From NCBI RefSeq assembly GCF_021531475.1, contig NZ_JADYTX010000018.1, forward strand, positions 1 through 40,119: a stretch of 40,119 nt of DNA. The letters are read 5' to 3'. Position 1 is the first letter of the stretch; each line of letters opens with the position of its first letter. Shown here piece by piece: positions 1 to 7,311 of the stretch. The DNA comes from Fusobacterium perfoetens. GTDB taxonomy: Bacteria; Fusobacteriota; Fusobacteriia; Fusobacteriales; Fusobacteriaceae. The notes under the pieces are model-generated. The model saw only the letters and a program-made list of their open reading frames with translations, was not told the DNA's origin and did no database searches. Both the position numbers and the translations under genes were made by a program.

Positions 1-77
1 TGTGATGCATTTTTTTAAATTAACAAATTTATTTAATTTTTTTATTTTTGACTTGACATTTAATAGTTAGTCTTAAA

Positions 78-317
78 TTAAAGTTTTCCTTTCCAACTTC
101 CCTCTTCTAAAATCTCAGCAACTACATAATTTTTTCCTAAATCCACAATAACATCTCTTAAATCATCTTTAAAATTATCTGTAGTTATTATAGTAAGAAG
201 TCCCTCTTTAGCATTTGTAGTTCTAACTACTCCAAGCCCCTCATAAGCTTCTATAATTTTATTAATAAAATCTATATCTTCTTTTCTGCTTTTTACAATA
301 AATTCATAACTTTCCAT
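78..317 (-). CDS. DUF4911 family small protein
   Basis: A 79-residue acidic protein that I recognise as a DUF4911-type small protein; its function is unknown. The frame is open further upstream, but the ATG at 317 has a GGGAG ribosome binding site six bases upstream, so the protein should begin MESYEFIVKS. It has no membrane segment and no cysteine; the pattern of alternating strands and helices suggests one small alpha/beta fold of ACT-like size (inference). It lies 10 bases downstream of rsmA and is the last gene of the hpt-rsmA unit, so it is probably co-transcribed with the 16S rRNA methylase. I see no strong terminator between it and the window edge. Confidence 0.75.
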   Translation of the reverse strand: MESYEFIVKSRKEDIDFINKIIEAYEGLGVVRTTNAKEGLLTIITTDNFKDDLRDVIVDLGKNYVVAEILEEGSWKGKL

Positions 318-327
318 ATTTCTCCCT

Positions 328-1122
328 CTATCTCTCTTCCAATAATTTAGCCAATTCAATAAACTGCTCAATAGAAAGATTTTCAGCTCTCTCGTTAAAA
401 GATATTCCTAACTCTGTCAATACCCCTTGAATTTTATCTTTTGATATTCCAAGAGTGGCAAGGTTATTTACAATATTTTTTCTTTTATTTGAAAAAGCTC
501 CTTTTACATATTTAAAGAATAGATTTTCATCTATAATACTCTCAAATCTTCTGTCTTTATAGAATTTTATTCCGATAAATCCTGAGTCAATCTTTGGTAC
601 TGGTGTAAAAAATTCCTTAGGTATTGTAAAAAGATATTCTGCTTCCCCAAAATATTCCACTGCCAATGTTAAAACACTTCTCTCTTTTCCAGAAGTTGCA
701 CAAACTCTTTCTCCAACCTCTTTTTGTACCATTAGATACACTTCATCAATAAGATCTCTATGCTCAATAAGTTTGTTTATAATAGGAGATGTTATATAAT
801 AAGGAATGTTTGCAACTACTTTTGTATTAGCTCCTATTATCCCCCTTAAATCTGCCTCTAGTATATCTCCCATATGAAGATTAAACTTTGGATTGCTGTC
901 AAATTTTTTTCTAAGTATTTTTTCTAAATCTGTATCAATCTCTACACAGTTTACTTTTTTTGCCCTTTGTAAAAGAAGCTCCGTAAGAGCTCCTTCACCA
1001 GGTCCTATCTCTAAAACTTCATCATCTGATGAAACTTGAGATACTTCCATTATTCTTTCTAAAACTGTATTTTGATCATTTAAAAAGTTTTGTCCATATT
1101 TTTTCTTATGCTTAAATGACAT
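328..1122 (-). CDS. rsmA: 16S rRNA (adenine1518-N6/adenine1519-N6) dimethyltransferase RsmA (KsgA)
   Basis: RsmA dimethylates two adjacent adenines in the 3'-terminal hairpin of 16S rRNA during late 30S assembly, using S-adenosylmethionine. The 264-residue length is normal for the family. Visible motifs are the N-terminal GQNFL (10-14), the SAM-binding loop EIGPGEGALT (38-47), the acidic ribose ligand in EID (61-63) and the catalytic NIPY (105-108), the NLPY variant usual in this family. The start codon lies one base beyond the hpt stop, with the GGGGA ribosome binding site inside the last hpt codons, so translation is probably coupled to hpt. The C-terminal helical domain is complete. Confidence 0.96.
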   Translation of the reverse strand: MSFKHKKKYGQNFLNDQNTVLERIMEVSQVSSDDEVLEIGPGEGALTELLLQRAKKVNCVEIDTDLEKILRKKFDSNPKFNLHMGDILEADLRGIIGANTKVVANIPYYITSPIINKLIEHRDLIDEVYLMVQKEVGERVCATSGKERSVLTLAVEYFGEAEYLFTIPKEFFTPVPKIDSGFIGIKFYKDRRFESIIDENLFFKYVKGAFSNKRKNIVNNLATLGISKDKIQGVLTELGISFNERAENLSIEQFIELAKLLEER

Positions 1123-1123
1123 C

Positions 1124-1651
1124 TTATTCCCCTAAAGTAAGCACACCAACGAATGGTAGGTTTCTATAATGTTCAGCATAATCAAGTCCATATCCTATAA
1201 CGAAAGCGTCTGGAATTTCAAATCCAACGTACTCAGCTTTTACATCAGCTTTTCTTCTGCTTGGTTTGTCTAAAAGAGTACAGATTTTGATTGAGTTAGG
1301 TTTTTTCTTCCACATAAATTCTTTTACATTTGCAAGAGTAAGTCCTGTATCAACTATATCTTCTATTAAAAGTACATCTTTTCCAGTAACTTCTTCATCA
1401 ACATCTTTTAATATTTTTACAATCCCTGTTGAGTCAGTTCCATTTCCATAGCTAGACACTTTCATAAAATCTATTTTTAAATCTAAATTTATAGTTTTTA
1501 TTAAGTCAGTCATAAATACAACAGACCCTTTTAAAAGTCCTACACATATTAAATCTTTTCCTTGATAGTCTTTCTCTATTTGTTTTCCAAGTTCAGCAAC
1601 ACGAGCTGCAAGTTTTTCTTCAGAAATTAAAGTTTCTATTTTATTTGCCAT
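1124..1651 (-). CDS. hpt: Hypoxanthine phosphoribosyltransferase
   Basis: This cytosolic purine-salvage enzyme converts hypoxanthine (and usually guanine) plus PRPP to IMP or GMP. It has 175 residues, typical for bacterial HPRT. The PRPP-binding loop reads LLIEDIVDTGLT at about 94-105 with the paired acidic residues E97 and D98, and the LLKGSVVFM segment at 39-47 matches the pyrophosphate-contacting loop. The ATG is preceded by AGGAGG. It is the first gene of the minus-strand hpt-rsmA-DUF4911 unit, behind a well-formed promoter in the gap shared with the divergent PASTA gene. Confidence 0.95.
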   Translation of the reverse strand: MANKIETLISEEKLAARVAELGKQIEKDYQGKDLICVGLLKGSVVFMTDLIKTINLDLKIDFMKVSSYGNGTDSTGIVKILKDVDEEVTGKDVLLIEDIVDTGLTLANVKEFMWKKKPNSIKICTLLDKPSRRKADVKAEYVGFEIPDAFVIGYGLDYAEHYRNLPFVGVLTLGE

Positions 1652-1689
1652 TTGTTCCTCCTAAAAATTTTGTCAATTCTACACAGGAT

Positions 1690-1718
1690 ATTTTATCATT
1701 TACACTATATTTTATCAA
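1690..1718 (-). promoter_or_regulatory. Promoter of the hpt-rsmA unit
   Basis: On the minus strand TTGATA (1718-1713) and TAAAAT (1695-1690) are separated by 17 bases and lie just upstream of the AGGAGG of hpt. It is a close match to the sigma-70 consensus in a divergent intergenic region. Confidence 0.6.
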
Positions 1719-1742
1719 GAATAAATTATTTTTATTTTGATT

Positions 1743-1762
1743 AAATATTTGATCAAATATTT
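1743..1762. promoter_or_regulatory. Perfect 20-bp palindrome between divergent promoters
   Basis: AAATATTTGA followed directly by its exact reverse complement. It lies between the -35 boxes of the hpt promoter and the PASTA-operon promoter, where a dimeric regulator could act on both. AT-rich palindromes can arise by chance, so a role as an operator is inference. Confidence 0.35.
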
Positions 1763-1783
1763 TTGTTTTTTTAGGTTATTTTG

Positions 1784-1812
1784 TTGATATTTTATTTTGT
1801 TTATGGTATCAT
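1784..1812 (+). promoter_or_regulatory. Promoter of the PASTA-rsgA-rpe operon
   Basis: TTGATA (1784-1789) and TATCAT (1807-1812) with a 17-base spacer, about 40 bases before the first gene. A further TATAAT-like sequence follows at about 1815 but has no well-placed -35 box. Confidence 0.5.
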
Positions 1813-1849
1813 TTTATAATAAGTATGTTTTATTTTCTTAGGAGGATTA

Positions 1850-2557
1850 ATGAAAAAAACTCTTTTAGTTGTAGTCAGTTGTTTTATATCAATAATCGCT
1901 ACAACATATTTTTTAGGTTACTATACTTTGGATAAATATTTCAATAAAAACTTTTATTATACACCTAATCTTGTGGGACTTACTCCTAGCGAAGTGAAAG
2001 GTTTAGCTGACAAAGATATTATAGAAGTCAAAGTGGTAGGACGGGATTTCTCATCTCTACCTGAAGGGCAAATCTTTATGCAAGAACCAAAGGAAAGACA
2101 CGTAATAAAAAAAGGTAGAACTATAAAAGTTTGGGTAAGTATGGGAGAAAACTACTTCCAAGTACCAGATTTTAAAGGACAACAACTTTTTACTGTTAAA
2201 AATCTTTTAGAAGAGAAAAGAATTAAGATAAATAGAATTTCAAGAACTGACTCTCCTCTATCATATAACTGTATCATCGGAACAAATCCTAGTACAGGTG
2301 AGAATGTAAATATAAAAGATGGTATCTCTCTTTTAGTCAGTGGACGTTCTCAAAATAAGATTGTTAAAGTACCTGATGTCATAGGATATACTTTAGTTGA
2401 AGCTGAGAGATTTTTAAAAGAAAATTCTATCTTTATTGGAAAAGTTGAAAAGGTAAAAGTAGAGGGACTTGAACCAAATGTTGTGGTTGACTTAAGTGTT
2501 GGTGTTAACAGTAGAATTTCTGCTGGATCTAGTATAAATATTACTATCACAGAATAA
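1850..2557 (+). CDS. Membrane-anchored protein with three PASTA domains, no kinase domain
   Basis: A 235-residue protein with one N-terminal membrane segment (about 4-24) and then three consecutive PASTA-like repeats at roughly 37-98, 102-165 and 172-234. Each repeat has the typical pattern of an early VPD/TPN plus GL or G, a helix, and a closing strand (KVWVSMG, SLLVSGR, NITITE). PASTA domains bind peptidoglycan fragments or beta-lactams in known families, so the protein should face the periplasm. It starts at ATG behind AGGAGG. It heads an operon with rsgA and rpe, the position held by the PASTA kinase PrkC in Firmicutes, but there is no kinase domain here or in the flanking DNA. Its role is therefore structural or sensory by inference. 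Confidence 0.85.
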   Translation: MKKTLLVVVSCFISIIATTYFLGYYTLDKYFNKNFYYTPNLVGLTPSEVKGLADKDIIEVKVVGRDFSSLPEGQIFMQEPKERHVIKKGRTIKVWVSMGENYFQVPDFKGQQLFTVKNLLEEKRIKINRISRTDSPLSYNCIIGTNPSTGENVNIKDGISLLVSGRSQNKIVKVPDVIGYTLVEAERFLKENSIFIGKVEKVKVEGLEPNVVVDLSVGVNSRISAGSSINITITE

Positions 2558-2568
2558 TAGGAGATGAT

Positions 2569-3465
2569 ATTATCAAGGGAAATGTTATAAATAAAATCCA
2601 AGGATTTTATTATGTAAAAGTAGGTGAAGATATTCACGAATGTAAACTAAGAGGAATTTTAAAAAGAAAGGATAAAAAAGATAATTGTATCGTGGGAGAT
2701 ATTGTAGAGATCTCTGAAGATAATTCAATAATCCAAATCTATCCTAGAAAAAATATGATAAATAGACCTCTGGTTTCTAATGTTGACTATCTAGTTATAC
2801 AGTTTGCTGGGAAAGACCCAGAAATAGATTTAGATAGACTTAATACTTTGATACTTAATAGTACTTACTATAAAATAGATCCTATTGTGGTCATAAATAA
2901 AATAGATCTTTTGACTGAGGAGGAAAAAATCTCCCTTACTGAAAGATTAAGTTTTTTAAAAAAAATAAATATCCCTCTATTCTTTGTATCAACATACAAA
3001 AATATTGGGGTAGATGAGGTTAAAAATTTTATAACTAATAAGACTGTGGCTTTTGGAGGTCCTAGTGGAGTTGGGAAATCTAGTATTCTTAATATGCTAC
3101 AAGATGAGGAAGATTTAGTCGTTGGTGAAACTAGTAAAAAATTAAAAAGAGGAAAACATACAACCAGAGATTCTAAATTTATCCCGTCTAACTGTGGTGG
3201 ATATGTTATCGATACTCCAGGATTTTCATCTATTGAACTTCCTCCAATAAAAGATTTTGCTGAGCTTATATCAATGTTTAAGGAGTTTACACTTCCAGAT
3301 GATGCTCACTGCAAATTCTTAAACTGTCACCATATAAGTGAGCCAGGTTGTCTTATAAAAAATATGGTAGAAGATAATAAAATTTCAAAAACAAGATATG
3401 ATTTTTATAAAAAAGTATATGAAAAATTAAAGGTTGAAAGGTGGAATAATTATGAAAAATATTAA
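2569..3465 (+). CDS. rsgA: Ribosome small subunit-dependent GTPase RsgA (ATT start inferred)
   Basis: RsgA is a circularly permuted GTPase that checks late 30S maturation. Numbered from the ATT at 2569 it has 298 residues, the usual size. The permuted motif order is visible: NKID (110-113), then the P-loop GPSGVGKS (164-171), then DTPG (215-218). The C-terminal zinc knuckle is C248, C253, H255, C261. The N-terminal OB domain ([16 protein letters not shown]) is encoded upstream of the first conventional start, a GTG at 2692, which would delete most of that domain. Between the in-frame stop at 2530 and that GTG there is no ATG, GTG or TTG. ATT at 2569 lies five bases after AGGAG, and ATC at 2572 is the alternative. 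It overlaps rpe by 14 bases. Confidence 0.9.
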   Translation: MIKGNVINKIQGFYYVKVGEDIHECKLRGILKRKDKKDNCIVGDIVEISEDNSIIQIYPRKNMINRPLVSNVDYLVIQFAGKDPEIDLDRLNTLILNSTYYKIDPIVVINKIDLLTEEEKISLTERLSFLKKINIPLFFVSTYKNIGVDEVKNFITNKTVAFGGPSGVGKSSILNMLQDEEDLVVGETSKKLKRGKHTTRDSKFIPSNCGGYVIDTPGFSSIELPPIKDFAELISMFKEFTLPDDAHCKFLNCHHISEPGCLIKNMVEDNKISKTRYDFYKKVYEKLKVERWNNYEKY

Positions 3466-4093
3466 AATAGCTCCTTCTATTTTATCGGCTGATTTTAGTA
3501 GATTAGGAGAAGAGGTAGAAAGTATCGATAGAGCTGGGGCTGATTGGGTACATATTGATGTTATGGACGGTATATTTGTTCCTAATATTACTTTTGGACC
3601 TCCTGTAATAAAAGCTATTAGAAATAAAACTAAATTAGTTTTTGATGTGCATTTAATGATAACTAACCCTGAAAGATATATAGAAGATTTTGTAAAAGCT
3701 GGAGCTGACATAATAGTAGTTCACGCAGAATCAACTATTCATCTTCATAGAGTTATCCAACAAATAAAATCTTATGGTGTAAAAGCTGGAGTTTCTCTAA
3801 ATCCATCTACTTCACACGAAGCTTTAAGATATGTGATAGATGACTTAGACTTAGTTTTAGTTATGAGTGTTAACCCAGGATTTGGTGGACAATCATTTAT
3901 AGAAAGCTCTGTTGAAAAAATAAAAGAAATCAGAAAAATGAACCCTACTGTTGATATTGAAGTTGATGGTGGAATAAACGATAAAACAATAGACAGATGT
4001 ATTGAAGCTGGAGCTAACGTTTTTGTAGCTGGTTCTTATGTATTTGGTGGAGATTACCAAGAAAGAATATCAAGTCTTAAAAAGGAGAACTAA
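3452..4093 (+). CDS. rpe: Ribulose-phosphate 3-epimerase
   Basis: This enzyme interconverts D-ribulose 5-phosphate and D-xylulose 5-phosphate in the pentose phosphate pathway. It is a 213-residue TIM barrel of normal length. Motifs are the N-terminal [10 protein letters not shown], the metal/catalytic HIDVMDG (34-40), the HLM near residue 67 and EVDGGI near the C-terminus, which holds the second catalytic aspartate. A TTG 18 bases upstream is open, but the ATG at 3452 with AGGTGG seven bases before it fits the family N-terminus. It overlaps the end of rsgA, and the rsgA-rpe pairing is a widespread arrangement. Confidence 0.95.
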   Translation: MKNIKIAPSILSADFSRLGEEVESIDRAGADWVHIDVMDGIFVPNITFGPPVIKAIRNKTKLVFDVHLMITNPERYIEDFVKAGADIIVVHAESTIHLHRVIQQIKSYGVKAGVSLNPSTSHEALRYVIDDLDLVLVMSVNPGFGGQSFIESSVEKIKEIRKMNPTVDIEVDGGINDKTIDRCIEAGANVFVAGSYVFGGDYQERISSLKKEN

Positions 4094-4771
4094 ATGGCAA
4101 AATATGTTGATGAATTAAATGACGTTTTTGAAAAATTTTATAAATTATTTTATGAATCAGAAGACATGGCTCTAAAAAATGGTATCAAATGTTTAACTCA
4201 CACAGAGTTACACATCATCGAAGCCATTGGAGAAGATTCTCTTACAATGAATGAGCTTTCTGATAGACTTGCTATAACAATGGGAACTGCAACAGTGGCT
4301 ATCACAAAACTTGGAGAAAAAGGATTTGTATCAAGAGTTCGTTCTGATGCAGATAGAAGAAAAGTATATGTATCCCTTTCTAAAAAAGGTATGCAAGCAC
4401 TAGATTATCATAACAACTATCATAAAATGATAACACTTTCTATAATAGAAAAATTAGAAGAAAAAGAAGTTCGTGAATTTTTAGGAACTTTCAAAAAACT
4501 TCTTAAAAACTTAAAAAATAAAACTGAATTTTTAAAACCACTTCCTGTAACAGATTTCCCTGTTGGAAGTCGTGTATCTGTTGTAGAGATAAAAGGTACT
4601 CCTATCATTCAAGATTATTTCTTAGATAGAGGTATTGGACATTACAGCATAATAGAAGTTTTAAAAAGTAAAGATGAAAATAATGTGGCTCTTAAGAAAG
4701 ATGACGGAACTATCTTAGAAGTTAACTTATTAGATGCTAAAAATATAATAGTTGTAAAGGCTGAGGATTAA
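4094..4771 (+). CDS. MarR-family winged-helix regulator fused to a FeoA domain
   Basis: A 225-residue two-domain protein. Residues 1-140 are a MarR-like winged helix: a TMNELSDRLAITMGTATVAI recognition region (51-70) and a wing with DADRRK (85-90). Residues 149-223 form a FeoA/SH3-like domain, with the typical FPVGSRVSVVEI start and a DRGIGHYSIIEV core. FeoA-like domains occur in FeoB-associated proteins and at the C-terminus of DtxR-type metal regulators, so a metal-linked regulator is plausible, but this is inference. The ATG follows the rpe stop directly, with AGGAGA inside the rpe tail, and the stop overlaps the rqcH start as TAATG, so it is tightly embedded in the operon. Confidence 0.85.
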   Translation: MAKYVDELNDVFEKFYKLFYESEDMALKNGIKCLTHTELHIIEAIGEDSLTMNELSDRLAITMGTATVAITKLGEKGFVSRVRSDADRRKVYVSLSKKGMQALDYHNNYHKMITLSIIEKLEEKEVREFLGTFKKLLKNLKNKTEFLKPLPVTDFPVGSRVSVVEIKGTPIIQDYFLDRGIGHYSIIEVLKSKDENNVALKKDDGTILEVNLLDAKNIIVVKAED

Positions 4772-6396
4772 TGTTTTATTTAGATGGGGTTTCTCTATCA
4801 AAAATAAAATTAGAGCTTAAAGAAAATTTATTAAATAAAAAAGTTGGGAAGATTTTTCAAAATTCTTCCCTTTCTTTAACACTTCATTTTGGAAAAAAAG
4901 CTCTATTTTTTACTTGTAATCCGTCAATGCCCCTTTGTTACATAAATGAAGATAAAGAGGAAAATCTTCTTGAAGAAAGTTCAAATTTTTTATTAATGAT
5001 TAGAAAATATCTTGTTAACTCTGCTCTTGTAGACTTAGAACAACTTGGACTTGATAGAATACTAAAATTTTCCTTTTCAAAAATAAATGAGCTTGGACAA
5101 ATTCAAAATAACTATCTTTTCTTTGAAATAATGGGAAAATATTCAAATATTATCTTGACTGATAGTGATGAAAGAATTATTTCAGTCCTTAAAAAGAAAT
5201 CAATAGAGGAAAATTCCATAAGAACTCTTTTTAGTGGAGAGAAATATTCACAACCAATAGTATCACAAAAGAAAAATCCATTTGAAATAACTGAAACAGA
5301 ATTTAATACAATTATTTCAAATGGTAATATTATTGAAACCCTTGAAGGAATAGGAAAATTAACAAAAAATGAAATAAAAAATTATCAAGATTTTAGAAAT
5401 ATTTTAACTTCTGAGTTAGCTCCAAAAATTTATTTCAATAAAAAAATACCTGTCCTTGCAACAGTTCTGGAAGTAAAACCAAAAGAATATGATGAGGTTA
5501 TCAACTATCCAAACTTTTGTGAAATGATAAACTTCTATATAAAAAGCAAATCTCTTTCAAATAGCTTTAATCTTTTGAGAGAACAGCTTATCTTTTGTAT
5601 AGAAAAAGAAAAAAAGAAATCAGAAAAAATAATTAAAAATATAAAAAAAGATATTGAAATAATGAAAGATTACAATAACCCCAAAGAAATCGGAGATATT
5701 TTAGCCTCAGTTCTTTATAGTATCAAAAGAGGGGATAGCACAGTAAAAGCCTATGACTTTTACAATAACTGTGAAATAAATATTTCACTTGATCCACTTC
5801 TTTCACCGCAATCAAATCTTGAGAAAATCTATAAAAAATCCTCTAAGATGAAAAGAGGTTTGGAAATTTCTAAGCAAAGATTAGAGGAATTTCAAAATAA
5901 ACTTTTCTATTTTGATAGTGTGGCAACATTTATTCAAAAAAGTAAAACTTTTGAAGAATTAAAAAATATTGAAACTGAACTTATTGAAGAAAAATATCTA
6001 AAGAAAAAAGTAAATAAAAAGCCTAAGAAAAAATCAGTTGAACAACCATATGGAACTATTGAAATAGATGGAAAGGTTATCTATTTTGGTAGAAATAACA
6101 AGGAAAATGATTATCTGACATTTAAGTTTGCCAAAAAAGATGATATGTGGTTCCATATAAAAGATATTCCCGGTTCTCACTTCATTGTGAAAAAAGAGGA
6201 TTTTGAAAACTCAGATGAATTTATTTTAAAAATCGCAACACTTTCAGCTTTTTATTCAAAAGCAAATGCTCACGAAAAAGTAGTAGTTGACTATACTTTG
6301 AAAAAAAATCTAAATAAACCAAAAGGAGCACCTTTAGGATTTGTCACATATAATGTTTGGGACTCTGTTACAGTTGTTACACCTAGTGAAATATAA
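4771..6396 (+). CDS. rqcH: NFACT-family ribosome quality control protein RqcH (FbpA/Rqc2 homologue)
   Basis: RqcH binds 50S subunits blocked by peptidyl-tRNA and adds C-terminal alanine tails that mark the stalled chain for degradation. The 541 residues show an NFACT-N domain (1-190) with the conserved Asp-Arg pair D95-R96 in QLGLDRIL, a central helical/coiled-coil region rich in Lys and Glu (about 270-420), and an NFACT-R domain (about 425-541) with PYGTIEIDG, GRNNKENDYLTF, DMWFHIKDIPGSH and the C-terminal APLGFVTYN. The start overlaps the stop of the MarR-FeoA gene by one base. Older annotations call this family fibronectin-binding proteins. Confidence 0.92.
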   Translation: MFYLDGVSLSKIKLELKENLLNKKVGKIFQNSSLSLTLHFGKKALFFTCNPSMPLCYINEDKEENLLEESSNFLLMIRKYLVNSALVDLEQLGLDRILKFSFSKINELGQIQNNYLFFEIMGKYSNIILTDSDERIISVLKKKSIEENSIRTLFSGEKYSQPIVSQKKNPFEITETEFNTIISNGNIIETLEGIGKLTKNEIKNYQDFRNILTSELAPKIYFNKKIPVLATVLEVKPKEYDEVINYPNFCEMINFYIKSKSLSNSFNLLREQLIFCIEKEKKKSEKIIKNIKKDIEIMKDYNNPKEIGDILASVLYSIKRGDSTVKAYDFYNNCEINISLDPLLSPQSNLEKIYKKSSKMKRGLEISKQRLEEFQNKLFYFDSVATFIQKSKTFEELKNIETELIEEKYLKKKVNKKPKKKSVEQPYGTIEIDGKVIYFGRNNKENDYLTFKFAKKDDMWFHIKDIPGSHFIVKKEDFENSDEFILKIATLSAFYSKANAHEKVVVDYTLKKNLNKPKGAPLGFVTYNVWDSVTVVTPSEI

Positions 6397-6408
6397 AGGA
6401 GTGATACT

Positions 6409-7056
6409 ATGTTTCATAAAATAGATTTTGAAACTTGGGAAAGAAAAGAACATTTTAAGTATTATATCAATCTTATCAAAACAAATTATAATCTTACAGC
6501 TGAACTTAATATCAGTCAACTTATGGAAAAAGTAAAAGAAAAAAAATTAAAATTTTTCCCAACAATGCTTTACTGTATAATAAAAGCTGTTAACCAAAAC
6601 AAAGAGTTTAGAATGGACTACGACAAAGAAGGAAATCTTGGGTATTGGGACTATGTAGTCCCATCATATACTATTTTCCACGATGATGATAAAACTTTTT
6701 CAGATATTTGGAGCGAATATGATGAGAATTTTGAAAAGTTTTACACAAATGTAGTTGAGGATATAGAAAAATACAAAGATATAAAAGGTGTTAAAACAAA
6801 ACTTGGACGTGGAGATAACTTTTGTCCTATCTCTTGTATCCCTTGGCTTAGCTTTACAGGTTGTGCAAATGATACCTACTCTGAAGCAAAAATGCTTTTC
6901 CCTGTTATCGCTTTTGGAAAATATTTTAAACGTGATGAGATGACTATGATACCTATCTCTGTCTTTGTAAATCACGCTGTGGCAGACGGCTATCACACTT
7001 GTAAACTTATAAATGATATTCAAAGTATTATCAATGATATTGAAAATTGGGTATAA
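6409..7056 (+). CDS. Type A chloramphenicol O-acetyltransferase-like protein
   Basis: A 215-residue trimeric-acetyltransferase-type protein aligned end to end with CatP/CatQ-like enzymes, which transfer acetyl from acetyl-CoA to chloramphenicol. The family landmarks KFFPTMLYCIIKAVN, VPSYTIFHDDD and the active-site segment NHAVADGYH (188-196) are present. The catalytic His189 and Asp193 are retained; the preceding residue is Asn instead of the common His, and the Cys of HHAVCDG is Ala. It sits 12 bases after rqcH with its own AGGAG, has the same AT-rich composition as its neighbours and has no mobile element beside it, so it looks resident rather than recently acquired. Activity on chloramphenicol is not proven by sequence. 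Confidence 0.85.
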   Translation: MFHKIDFETWERKEHFKYYINLIKTNYNLTAELNISQLMEKVKEKKLKFFPTMLYCIIKAVNQNKEFRMDYDKEGNLGYWDYVVPSYTIFHDDDKTFSDIWSEYDENFEKFYTNVVEDIEKYKDIKGVKTKLGRGDNFCPISCIPWLSFTGCANDTYSEAKMLFPVIAFGKYFKRDEMTMIPISVFVNHAVADGYHTCKLINDIQSIINDIENWV

Positions 7057-7073
7057 ATTTTTAAAAAAAATTC

Positions 7074-7102
7074 TTGACAAAGAGAAAACAATTTTATACA
7101 AT
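7074..7102 (+). promoter_or_regulatory. Promoter of the leader peptide/M20 transcription unit
   Basis: TTGACA (7074-7079), a 17-base spacer and TACAAT (7097-7102), about 30 bases upstream of the leader ORF. It is one of the best consensus matches in the window. Confidence 0.75.
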
Positions 7103-7131
7103 GTACAAAATAAAATTTTTAGGAGGAAACA

Positions 7132-7200
7132 ATGATGCTATTAAGGAGGAGACAATTAAATATCAATTTTAAATATTTATATTGTCTTTCTGTAAACTAA
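7132..7200 (+). CDS. Candidate 22-residue leader peptide with Arg-Arg-Arg and a late Cys codon
   Basis: A short ORF with AGGAGG five bases upstream of its ATG, placed between a consensus promoter and an intrinsic terminator. It begins MMLLRRRQLN and ends YLYCLSVN. The three Arg codons are AGG AGG AGA, and with the preceding base pair they form an internal Shine-Dalgarno-like AAGGAGGAG (7143-7151). The single Cys codon (TGT, 7183-7185) lies five codons before the stop. The last codons and following bases (7194-7206) can pair with 7251-7260 at the foot of the downstream terminator. This layout suggests ribosome-dependent attenuation sensing arginine or cysteine charging, or translation rate; which one is inference. 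A second ATG at 7135 is an equally possible start. Confidence 0.65.
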   Translation: MMLLRRRQLNINFKYLYCLSVN

Positions 7201-7243
7201 GATAGCATATATTTCTTTTTGACGTACATAGATAAAAAAAGAT

Positions 7244-7287
7244 AAAACCAGCTATAGTTTTTTAAGGAAGACTAGGCTGGTTTTTTT
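7244..7287 (+). terminator. Intrinsic terminator in the leader of the M20 gene (attenuator)
   Basis: AAAACCAGC (7244-7252) pairs with GCTGGTTTT (7276-7284), extended by a partial TATAG/CTA match, and is followed by a T7 run. It lies after the leader ORF and before the M20 ribosome binding site, so it can stop transcription of the two downstream genes. Confidence 0.75.
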
Positions 7288-7311
7288 GATACAATTTTTT
7301 AGGAGGAGATT

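Noticed and set aside
2692-3465. rsgA starting at the GTG at 2692
   Set aside because: It lacks most of the OB domain and has no Shine-Dalgarno sequence before it.
6409-7056. Recent horizontal transfer of the acetyltransferase gene
   Set aside because: No IS, integrase, flanking repeats or composition change are visible.
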